This document shows positions 1 to 5,836 of a stretch of 10,081 nt of DNA, in pieces. Below the pieces are notes generated by a model. The model saw only the letters and a list, made by a program, of their open reading frames with translations. It had not been told where the DNA came from and made no database searches. The stretch lies in the NCBI GenBank assembly GCA_020061685.1, contig JAGUXU010000005.1, forward strand, positions 1 through 10,081, given 5' to 3'. The position numbers and the translations under genes were made by a program. Source of the stretch: Candidatus Omnitrophota bacterium (GTDB lineage: Bacteria > Omnitrophota > Gorgyraeia > Pluralincolimonadales > Pluralincolimonadaceae). How positions within the stretch are numbered: position 1 is the stretch's first letter; each line of letters begins with the position of its first letter.

Positions 1-1
1 C

Positions 2-286
2 GAGATATTAAAACAGGGGCAATACGACCCCCTCCCACTATCAAAGCAGGTGATGATAATCTATGCCGGCACGCACGGTTTCCTGGACGACCTGCATCTG
101 GATTGGATAAAGGGATTCGAGGCGGGTTTCTACGCACATATGAGCAAAAACTATCCGCACATAGAGCACGAGATAGACTCAAAGAAAGATATAAGCGAGG
201 GCCTCTCAAAGGAACTGGATAAGGCGATCGCGGACTTCAAGAAGATCTTTGTGGAGCCGCTGACAAAAGATGCTACTATCACTTAG
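2..286 (+). CDS. atpA: F-type ATP synthase subunit alpha, C-terminal part only
   Basis: This is the 3' end of the gene, cut by the left edge; 94 codons are visible, reading in the frame that begins at base 2 and ending in TAG at 284-286. The segment starting EILKQGQYDPLPLSKQ followed by IIYAGTHGFLDD matches the typical alpha C-terminal helical domain, where families read roughly LKQPQYSPLPVEKQ...IYAGTNGYLDD. Alpha forms the non-catalytic nucleotide-binding positions of the alpha3-beta3 head of F1, on the cytoplasmic side of the membrane. The Walker motif and most of the protein lie off the window. The last 17 nt overlap the start of the gamma gene, consistent with translational coupling in an atp operon. 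Confidence 0.93.
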   Translation, partial: EILKQGQYDPLPLSKQVMIIYAGTHGFLDDLHLDWIKGFEAGFYAHMSKNYPHIEHEIDSKKDISEGLSKELDKAIADFKKIFVEPLTKDATIT

Positions 287-1127
287 ACAGATAAGAAGAA
301 GGATACGCAGCGTAGAGAACACGGAAAAGATAACGCGCGCGATGCAGATGGTCTCGACGGCCAAGCTGAAACATGAGCAGGACATGCTCTTTGCCGGAAA
401 ACCATATTATTTCAAGATGGACGCGCTCCTTAAAAGACTGCTGGCGAGCGTCAAGACGGCTACACATCCGCTCCTGGAAGAAAGGCCGGTCAAGAACAAC
501 TTCGCCCTTTGCCTGATAACCTCGGACAGCGGGCTTTGCAGCACCTATAACGACAATATGATCCGTATCGCGGAGGGTTTCATAAACGAATACGGCGCGG
601 GAAACACAAGCTTGATCGCGATAGGCAGAAAGGGGTTCAATCATTTCAAGAAACGCAAGATCAGGATATCGCACGCGTATCTAGGGCTGCAGGGCCGTTA
701 CTCAAACAATGTGGCCGAAGAGATCGTCAAGGCCATCGTCAATTCCTTCCTCTCCAAAGAAACGGACGAGGTCCATATCGCCCATACGCATTTCGATGCC
801 ACATTAAAATACAGGCCGAAACTGCAGAAACTTTTGAACATAGAGCGGGCTGCGGAAGAACGCGAGATCGATTACATACTTGAGCCGGACGCCGGGAGGG
901 TCCTCGAGGAGCTTCTTCCCACGTATATCTCGGCAAAAATAAGAGGCATACTTCTCGATGCCTTTACTTCTGAACATTCGCAGAGGATGGTTGCGATGAG
1001 ATCGGCGACCGATAACGCGGTCGAACTTATAGACAACCTTACCTTATTAAGGAACAAGGCGCGGCAGGCGGCGATCACGACAGAAATAATAGAGGTCTCC
1101 TCCGCCTCCGAAGAACTGAAAGGATAG
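270..1127 (+). CDS. atpG: F-type ATP synthase subunit gamma (central rotor shaft)
   Basis: The product is 285 residues, the normal gamma length. The N-terminal helix (residues 5-33, RQIRRRIRSVENTEKITRAM then MVSTAKL) and the C-terminal helix (about 235-280, with SEHSQRMVAMRSATDNA and ARQAAITTEIIE) are the two parts of the coiled coil that turns inside the alpha3-beta3 head. A Rossmann-like middle domain lies between them. The usual SDRGLCG signature is altered here to SDSGLCS (residues 85-91). The ATG at 270 is the only good start in frame before the conserved RRI helix, and it overlaps atpA by 17 nt; a GGAG lies rather far upstream (252-255). Gamma couples proton or sodium flow through Fo to catalysis in beta. 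The TAG stop is 2 nt before atpD. Confidence 0.96.
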   Translation: MLLSLRQIRRRIRSVENTEKITRAMQMVSTAKLKHEQDMLFAGKPYYFKMDALLKRLLASVKTATHPLLEERPVKNNFALCLITSDSGLCSTYNDNMIRIAEGFINEYGAGNTSLIAIGRKGFNHFKKRKIRISHAYLGLQGRYSNNVAEEIVKAIVNSFLSKETDEVHIAHTHFDATLKYRPKLQKLLNIERAAEEREIDYILEPDAGRVLEELLPTYISAKIRGILLDAFTSEHSQRMVAMRSATDNAVELIDNLTLLRNKARQAAITTEIIEVSSASEELKG

Positions 1128-1129
1128 AT

Positions 1130-2539
1130 ATGGCTGAAGGCGAGATCATACAGGTCATAGGCCCGAGCGTAGATATAAGGTTCCCGGAAAACCGGCTCCC
1201 CCGGATACTAAACGCCGTAAAGGTCGAATACCCGGATAAAAAGATAGATCTGACCTTGGAGGTCGCGCAGCATATAGGCAACAATACCGTTCGCTGTGTG
1301 TCGCTGGCTTCGACCGACGGGCTGGTGCGCGGGATGAAAGCGGCAGACACCGGTTCCCCGATAACGGTCCCTGTCGGCGGACAAACGCTGGGAAGGATAT
1401 TCAACCTCCTCGGGGACCCGATCGACGACAAAGGCCCTCTGCCCCATCCCGAGAAAAGATATCCGATACACAGGACGCCCCCTTCGTTCGAAGATCAACT
1501 TACGGTCTCCTCCATGCTAGAGACCGGCTTAAAGGTCATAGACCTTCTGGCGCCGTATCCGAAAGGCGGAAAGATAGGGCTTTTCGGCGGCGCGGGAGTC
1601 GGGAAGACCGTAATAGTGATGGAGCTTATCCGCAGCATCGCCACGGAACACGGCGGCGTCTCGGTATTCGGCGGCGTAGGCGAGAGGACAAGGGAAGGAA
1701 ACGACCTTTGGCTTGAATTAAACGAATCCGGAGTCATAAAAAAGACGGCGCTTGTTTTCGGACAGATGAACGAGCCGCCCGGCGCGAGGTTACGCGTGGG
1801 CCTCTCGGCGCTTACCGTAGCGGAATACTTCCGCGACGAAGAGGGAATGGATGTCCTGTTGTTCATAGATAACATATTCAGGTTCGTACAGGCCGGCTCA
1901 GAGGTATCCACGCTTCTCGGCAGGATGCCCTCTGCCGTCGGATATCAGCCGAACCTGGCTTCGGAGATGGCCGATCTCCAGGAAAGGATAACGTCCACAA
2001 AGCGCGGCTCCATAACGTCCGTCCAGGCGATATACGTCCCGGCCGATGACCTGACCGACCCCGCTCCCGCGACTACGTTCTCGCACCTTGACGCTACAAC
2101 GGTTCTCTCGCGGCAGATCTCCGAACTCGGCATATATCCCGCCGTGGACCCCCTCGACTCGACCTCGCGCATTATGGATCCGAGGATATTGGGTGAGGAA
2201 CATTATGAGACCGCCCAGAACGTCCAAAAGATATTGCAGAGATACAAGGACCTGCAGGACATAATCGCTATCCTCGGGATAGACGAGTTGTCGGATGATG
2301 ACAAATTGACCGTTGCGCGCGCGAGGAGGATACAGAAATTCCTCTCGCAGCCGTTCTTTGTCGCCGAAGCCTTCACCGGAATAAAGGGAAAATACGTAAA
2401 ATTGGCGGACACCATCAAAGGGTTCAAGACTATAATAGATGGCAAGCTTGACGACCTTCCCGAGCAGGCATTCTTCATGGTCGGCTCGATCGACGAAGCA
2501 ATCGAAAAGGGAGAGCAATTAAAAAAGGAGAACGCTTAA
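1130..2539 (+). CDS. atpD: F-type ATP synthase subunit beta (catalytic)
   Basis: This is a 469-residue catalytic subunit of full normal length. Visible motifs are the Walker A loop GGAGVGKT (153-160, lysine 159), the catalytic glutamate and adjacent arginine in GERTREG (E185, R186), the strand ALVFGQMNEPPGAR (207-220), Walker B LLFIDNIFR (243-251, D247), the adenine-pocket region IYPAVDPLDS (335-344), and DELSDDD (385-391), the local version of the DELSEED loop that contacts gamma. All catalytic residues I can check are present, so the enzyme should be active. The ATG has an AAAGGA ribosome site about 6 nt upstream and begins 2 nt after atpG. The ion used (H+ or Na+) cannot be told because subunit c is outside the window. 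Confidence 0.98.
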   Translation: MAEGEIIQVIGPSVDIRFPENRLPRILNAVKVEYPDKKIDLTLEVAQHIGNNTVRCVSLASTDGLVRGMKAADTGSPITVPVGGQTLGRIFNLLGDPIDDKGPLPHPEKRYPIHRTPPSFEDQLTVSSMLETGLKVIDLLAPYPKGGKIGLFGGAGVGKTVIVMELIRSIATEHGGVSVFGGVGERTREGNDLWLELNESGVIKKTALVFGQMNEPPGARLRVGLSALTVAEYFRDEEGMDVLLFIDNIFRFVQAGSEVSTLLGRMPSAVGYQPNLASEMADLQERITSTKRGSITSVQAIYVPADDLTDPAPATTFSHLDATTVLSRQISELGIYPAVDPLDSTSRIMDPRILGEEHYETAQNVQKILQRYKDLQDIIAILGIDELSDDDKLTVARARRIQKFLSQPFFVAEAFTGIKGKYVKLADTIKGFKTIIDGKLDDLPEQAFFMVGSIDEAIEKGEQLKKENA

Positions 2540-2545
2540 GGCCGG

Positions 2546-2812
2546 ATGATCGGTAAATTCTTCAAAGTAGTAATAGCTACCCCCCAAAGCATCGTCTATG
2601 AAGGGCAGGTATCCTCCCTGATAGCGCCCGCGGAATTCGGTTATCTTGGCGTGCTGATAAAGCACGCGCCTCTCATCGCCAATCTTGTCCCGGGCAAGAT
2701 CATCATCAAAGAGACATCGGATATGCCGAAGATATTCCATTCTACAAGCAAAGGGATCATGGAAGTCCTCGAAAATAACGTGAGTATTTTAGTGGGTTCC
2801 GCGGAAGAATAG
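2546..2812 (+). CDS. atpC: F-type ATP synthase subunit epsilon, short form without the C-terminal helical domain
   Basis: The product is 88 residues and matches the N-terminal beta-barrel domain of epsilon: VVIATPQSIVYEGQVSSLIAP (first strands) and GYLGVLIKHAPLIANLVPG, the family pattern GxxGhLxxHAPLhxxLxPG. Many bacterial epsilons are about 130-140 residues because of two further C-terminal helices; here the reading frame stops in TAG (2810-2812) right after the last barrel strand (NNVSILVGSAEE). Naturally short epsilons are known in some bacteria, so this need not be a broken gene. The barrel keeps the contact with gamma and the c-ring, but the helical arm that blocks ATP hydrolysis is absent. 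Start ATG lies 6 nt after atpD, with TAAGG just upstream. It is the last gene of the atp operon and faces pyrE across 25 nt. Confidence 0.92.
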   Translation: MIGKFFKVVIATPQSIVYEGQVSSLIAPAEFGYLGVLIKHAPLIANLVPGKIIIKETSDMPKIFHSTSKGIMEVLENNVSILVGSAEE

Positions 2813-2837
2813 GCCAATAATAATCGCGGTGAAAGTT

Positions 2838-3443
2838 CTACCCGAAAATTCTGCTTCCCGGTTTACTGATAGGTATGCCTTCTTTGCAAAGAAGGCATTT
2901 ATTTGGTTGGTAGGTCTTTATATTTAACTTCGCAAGGGATCTGAAGGGGACTCCGAATTCCGCTTTCCCGCCTGACCTGTCTATTATGGCGCCCACACCG
3001 ACGACCCTGGCGCCCAGCGCCTTCGCCATCTTAACTACTTCTTTCGCCGAACCGCCGGTCGTAGTCACATCCTCGATAACTAATACTCTCTCACCGCGAT
3101 TTAATTTGAACCCGCGCCTTAAAGCCATCTTCCCTTTTTCTCTCTCGGAAAATATCCCTCTCGCGCCGAGCGCGCGCGCGACTTCATACGCCGCGGTAAT
3201 ACCGCCTATCGCGGGACCTATTACTACGTCTATCTTGGGGGCCTTTCCGCCTGAGGCGGATCCGCCTTTGGCGGAGAATTTCTTCGCGAGTTCGCCGCAT
3301 AATTTAGCCGCGACCTTGGGGTCTTCCAGGACAAGCGCGCACTGCAGATAATACCCGCTGTGAAGGCCGCTTGAGAGCTTAAAATGCCCTTTATGGTAGG
3401 CGTTGCAATCCTTGAATATCTTCATCACGGCTTGCTCTTTCAA
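2838..3443 (-). CDS. pyrE: Orotate phosphoribosyltransferase
   Basis: PyrE transfers the ribose phosphate of PRPP to orotate, giving OMP, the substrate of PyrF encoded just upstream. The 201-residue protein shows GHFKLSSGLHSGYYLQC (19-35), VVIGPAIGGI (73-82), the flexible loop EREKGKMALRRGF (100-112), the PRPP-binding motif LVIEDVTTTGGSAKE (121-135) and the C-terminal CLLCKEGIP with two cysteines. Residues 57-66 (SAKGG SASGG) are a low-complexity insert encoded exactly by a tandem palindromic repeat. The start is TTG at 3443, overlapping the pyrF stop as TTGA; GAGGAG at 3452-3457 lies 8 nt upstream and supports it. An in-frame ATG six codons later (3425) has a poorer site. It is the last gene of the pyr operon. 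Confidence 0.95.
   Translation of the reverse strand: MKEQAVMKIFKDCNAYHKGHFKLSSGLHSGYYLQCALVLEDPKVAAKLCGELAKKFSAKGGSASGGKAPKIDVVIGPAIGGITAAYEVARALGARGIFSEREKGKMALRRGFKLNRGERVLVIEDVTTTGGSAKEVVKMAKALGARVVGVGAIIDRSGGKAEFGVPFRSLAKLNIKTYQPNKCLLCKEGIPISKPGSRIFG
2875..2898. terminator. Perfect 24-bp palindrome in the 3' end of pyrE, possible terminator for the atp operon
   Basis: The half-site ATGCCTTCTTTG is followed directly by its exact reverse complement, giving 12 paired bases per arm (about 10 pairs around a TGCA loop as RNA). On the plus strand it starts 62 nt after the atpC stop and is followed by TTATTTGG, a weak U-tract, so it could end the atp transcript. On the minus strand it is coding sequence for the CLLC motif near the PyrE C-terminus and has no U-tract after it. 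The 25-nt gap between the two stop codons contains no hairpin of its own. The terminator role is an inference; the palindrome itself is directly visible. Confidence 0.45.
3246..3275. repeat. Tandem palindromic repeat (2 x 15 bp) inserted in frame in pyrE
   Basis: Two adjacent 15-bp units, 3246-3260 and 3261-3275, each have the form TCCGCC-NNN-GGCGGA, with TGA and TTT as the central triplets on the plus strand. Each is a perfect 6-bp stem with a 3-nt loop. The 30 bp equal ten codons and encode, on the minus strand, two five-residue units SAKGG and SASGG in PyrE, at a loop just before the strand that leads into VVIGPA. I found no second copy in this window. It resembles a small mobile palindromic element that has landed in a tolerant loop; whether it is dispersed in the genome cannot be seen here. 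Confidence 0.8.
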
Positions 3444-4150
3444 CTTTCCATCTCCTCTATGATCTTTCCGGCGGCTTCGGCGGGGTCATCCGCTTCTATT
3501 ATAGGCCGTCCGACGACGATATGATCGGCGCCTGCCTTTATCGCCTCCGCAGGCGTGGCGATCCTCTTCTGGTCGCTTTTCGCGGCCCACTGCGGCCGCA
3601 CGCCGGGCGTCACTATGATAAAATCCTCCCCTAATTTCTTCCGGATGGCGCTTGTCTCCTGCGGGGAAGCCACGACTCCGTCTAAGCCGGCGGCTTTGGC
3701 CATCGCGGCAAGACCCAGGACCTCTTCTTCTACCCTTTTTCCTATCCCGACCTCGTCAACCGCTTTCTGGTCCATGCTTGTTAAGACCGTAACGCCCAAG
3801 ATCAAAGGCCTCTCGGGGAGGCCTTTGACCGCCTCGGCCGCTTTCCTCATCATCTCTGAGCCGCCGAGCGTATGCACATTTAAGATGAGGACGCCCAGAT
3901 CCGACGCGGACTTCACGGCTGAAGCGACTGTATTCGGGATATCGTGGAATTTCAGGTCCAAAAACACTTTTCCGCCTTTATCATTGACCATCCTGACCGC
4001 GGCAGGGCCGTATAAGGTAAAAAGCCCGGGGCCGACCTTAAATATCCTGACCGCAGGAATGAGTTTATCCACAAGGGCCTTCGCTTCGTCGAGAGACTTC
4101 ACGTCAAGCGCGACTATCAATCTTTCGTTTGCCGCTAAACCTTTAGGCAT
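3440..4150 (-). CDS. pyrF: Orotidine-5'-phosphate decarboxylase
   Basis: PyrF removes the carboxyl group of OMP to give UMP, the last step of de novo synthesis. The 236-residue protein is a TIM barrel of the bacterial group I type: LIVALDV (11-17, D16), FKVG (37-40, K38), the catalytic signature FLDLKFHDIPNTV (63-75) with D65, K67 and D70, the phosphate-binding regions TPGVRP (181-186) and GADHIVVGRPI (207-217). All active-site residues I can check are intact. ATG at 4150 is the only good start before LIVALDV and overlaps the pyrD end by 16 nt, with AAGGGA upstream. The 3' end overlaps pyrE by 4 nt. A perfect 11-bp inverted repeat sits within the coding region at 3802-3828. Confidence 0.96.
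   Translation of the reverse strand: MPKGLAANERLIVALDVKSLDEAKALVDKLIPAVRIFKVGPGLFTLYGPAAVRMVNDKGGKVFLDLKFHDIPNTVASAVKSASDLGVLILNVHTLGGSEMMRKAAEAVKGLPERPLILGVTVLTSMDQKAVDEVGIGKRVEEEVLGLAAMAKAAGLDGVVASPQETSAIRKKLGEDFIIVTPGVRPQWAAKSDQKRIATPAEAIKAGADHIVVGRPIIEADDPAEAAGKIIEEMES
3452..3457 (-). promoter_or_regulatory. Ribosome binding site that supports the TTG start of pyrE
   Basis: On the minus strand GAGGAG precedes the TTG at 3443 by 8 nt. It lies inside the last codons of pyrF (EE of EEMES), so pyrE translation is probably coupled to pyrF. The alternative ATG at 3425 has only AAAGAG upstream. Confidence 0.6.
3802..3828. repeat. Perfect 11-bp inverted repeat inside pyrF
   Basis: TCAAAGGCCTC at 3802-3812 and its exact reverse complement at 3818-3828 are separated by 5 nt. 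In the pyr mRNA this would be a stable hairpin within codons for VKGLPERPLI. No U-tract follows on the minus strand (the sequence continues TCTTGGGCG), so it does not look like an intrinsic terminator. Function unknown; it may be a by-product of codon choice. Confidence 0.5.
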
Positions 4151-5052
4151 CCTATCAGTCCCTTCATGTTCTTTATCTTATTCCCGCGCATATACGCTTC
4201 TATCCCGACGGCTATCTCTGCGGCCGCCCTCGGGTTTACAAAATTCGCGGTCCCGACCTGGACCGCGCTTGCCCCGGCGATCATGAATTCCAGCGCGTCT
4301 TCGCTTTCCATTATCCCGCCCATTCCTATGACCGGGACCTTTACTCTCTTAAAGACCTCCCAGACCATCCTTAAGGCGACCGGCTTTATCGCGGGGCCGC
4401 TTAGGCCGCCTACGATATTGCCCAATACCGGCCTCTTTGTATCTACGTCCACGGCCATCCCGGTAAAGGTATTCACAAGCGAGACTGCATCCGCCCCCGC
4501 CTCTTCCGCGGCCGCGGCTATCGCCGCGATATCCGTGACGTTGGGGGAAAGCTTTGCGATGACCGTCTTCTTCGTCTTTCTCCTTACCGCGTTGACGACC
4601 TCGAAAGCGGAGAAAGGTTCACGCGAGAACTCAAGCCCGCCCTTTACGTTCGGGCAGGAGATGTTTATCTCTATCGCGTCTACCCTGCTGACCCCGTCCA
4701 GCCTTTCGGCTAATCTACCGTAGTCATTAACGCTATGCGCGGCTATCGAGACTATGACGGCAGGCCTTATCTTCTTCAGGAACGGGATTTTTTCTTTTAT
4801 AAACGCTTCTACGCCGTCATTCTGAAGGCCAATCGAATTTAACATGCCCGAAGGCGTCTCGACTATCCTCGGAGGAGCGTTTCCTTCCCTGGGTTTAAGC
4901 GTGATGGATTTCGTGACGATGCCGCCTATCTTATTTAGATCCAGAAGGTCTTTGTATTCCTCCCCTGACCCGAAGGTCCCGGATGCCACCATAACCGGAT
5001 TTTTCAGTTTGAGTTTCCCTATCTTGACTTTCAGGTCCGGCTTCATCTCCAT
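4135..5052 (-). CDS. pyrD: Dihydroorotate dehydrogenase, class 1B catalytic subunit
   Basis: This FMN-containing TIM-barrel enzyme oxidises dihydroorotate to orotate in the cytoplasm. The 305-residue protein shows VMVASGTFGSG (20-30), GGIVTKSIT (43-51, K48), NSIGLQN (72-78), EINISCPNVKGG (128-139) with cysteine 133 as the catalytic base, a feature of class 1 enzymes (class 2 uses serine), KLSPNV (167-172), and the FMN phosphate region IGMGGI...GASAVQVGTA (242-269). The gene for the partner PyrK lies directly upstream, which marks class 1B: electrons pass to NAD+ rather than to fumarate or quinone. The start is either ATG 5052 (10-nt overlap with pyrK, GAGG 4 nt upstream) or ATG 5046, two codons later, which would give an ATGA overlap; I cannot decide between them. 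Confidence 0.96.
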   Translation of the reverse strand: MEMKPDLKVKIGKLKLKNPVMVASGTFGSGEEYKDLLDLNKIGGIVTKSITLKPREGNAPPRIVETPSGMLNSIGLQNDGVEAFIKEKIPFLKKIRPAVIVSIAAHSVNDYGRLAERLDGVSRVDAIEINISCPNVKGGLEFSREPFSAFEVVNAVRRKTKKTVIAKLSPNVTDIAAIAAAAEEAGADAVSLVNTFTGMAVDVDTKRPVLGNIVGGLSGPAIKPVALRMVWEVFKRVKVPVIGMGGIMESEDALEFMIAGASAVQVGTANFVNPRAAAEIAVGIEAYMRGNKIKNMKGLIGCLKV

Positions 5053-5819
5053 ACCACCTCGTTTAAATTAAAGACCGGACCGTCCTCGCAGACTAATTTA
5101 TAGCCCGACCTTGTCTCTATGGCGCATCCCAGGCAGGCGCCTACGCCGCAGGCTATGTTCTCCTCGAGCGACGCGTAAGCTTCCGCCTTACGTTTTCTCG
5201 CGATAGCGGCGACCTTCTGGAGCATCGCCTCCGGTCCGCAGGCGAATATGACCGGCGAAAAATCCCTTTTCGCCGAAAACAGGTCTTCCAGTATCTGTGT
5301 CGCGAAACATTTCCTTCCGCAGCTCCCGTCGTCGGTCGCGACCAACGTCTCTATCCCCATATCCCTGAAATCCCTTTCGCATAACAACGACTTCCTGTCC
5401 CTGGCTCCTATCACCGCGTAGATGCGTTTATGCTTTTTCCCGGCCAGGGTCTCGGCAAGGGCAACGAGCGGTGCGACTCCGATCCCGCCGGCTACGATAA
5501 CAACATCCTTCGGCTTATCGGGTATTTTAAAGCCGTTTCCCATTGGCCCTAAGATATCCACTTTGTTTCCCGCTTTCATTTCCGACAAAAGACGCGTCCC
5601 CTTCCCGACGACCTCATATAAAACCTGGAACCGCGGATCATTTATCCTGTGGAAACCCAGCGGCCTTCTTAATAAAGGAGAGGTGGCATTGCCGCATCTT
5701 ATGGTCAGGAACTGTCCGGGCTTTGCCTCCCCGGCAAGAGACGGCGCCTCTATTTCCATCAGGAAGTATTCCGGTTTCACCTCGCTATTAGAGACTACCT
5801 TGCCCAAAACCTGCTTCAT
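5043..5819 (-). CDS. pyrK: Dihydroorotate dehydrogenase B, electron transfer subunit (FAD, 2Fe-2S)
   Basis: PyrK forms a heterotetramer with PyrD and passes electrons from its FMN through a 2Fe-2S cluster and FAD to NAD+. The 258-residue protein has an N-terminal FAD-binding barrel with PGQFLTIRC (34-42) and LLRRPLGF (49-56), a nucleotide-binding fold with VAGGIGVAPL (109-118) and FACGPEAML (192-200), and a C-terminal cluster-binding domain with cysteines 224, 229, 232 and 244 (ACGVGACLGC then C). All four ligands are present. ATG at 5819 has AAGGG about 7 nt upstream and lies 17 nt after the EndoQ-like gene. Its 3' end overlaps pyrD. NAD-linked oxidation of dihydroorotate suits an anaerobic or fermentative life. 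Confidence 0.96.
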   Translation of the reverse strand: MKQVLGKVVSNSEVKPEYFLMEIEAPSLAGEAKPGQFLTIRCGNATSPLLRRPLGFHRINDPRFQVLYEVVGKGTRLLSEMKAGNKVDILGPMGNGFKIPDKPKDVVIVAGGIGVAPLVALAETLAGKKHKRIYAVIGARDRKSLLCERDFRDMGIETLVATDDGSCGRKCFATQILEDLFSAKRDFSPVIFACGPEAMLQKVAAIARKRKAEAYASLEENIACGVGACLGCAIETRSGYKLVCEDGPVFNLNEVVWR

Positions 5820-5836
5820 CTTTATCCCTTCATCCT

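Noticed and set aside
279..674. 131-codon open frame on the minus strand opposite atpG
   Set aside because: Antisense to the conserved gamma gene; no motif and no plausible neighbour.
1898..2518. 206-codon open frame on the minus strand opposite atpD
   Set aside because: It lies fully antisense to a clearly conserved gene, shows no family motif, and is explained by codon bias leaving the opposite strand free of stops.
2813..2837. Possible terminator in the gap between atpC and pyrE
   Set aside because: No inverted repeat or T-run is visible in these 25 bases on either strand.
3170..3181. Run of alternating GC in pyrE
   Set aside because: Explained by alanine and arginine codons (EVARALGAR region); too short to support any special structure.
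3555..4286. 243-codon open frame on the plus strand opposite pyrF and the end of pyrD
   Set aside because: Serine-, proline- and alanine-rich translation without motifs, antisense to two well-recognised enzymes; a shadow frame.
4166..4723. 185-codon open frame on the plus strand opposite pyrD
   Set aside because: Antisense shadow of a conserved gene with no ribosome site or recognisable domain.
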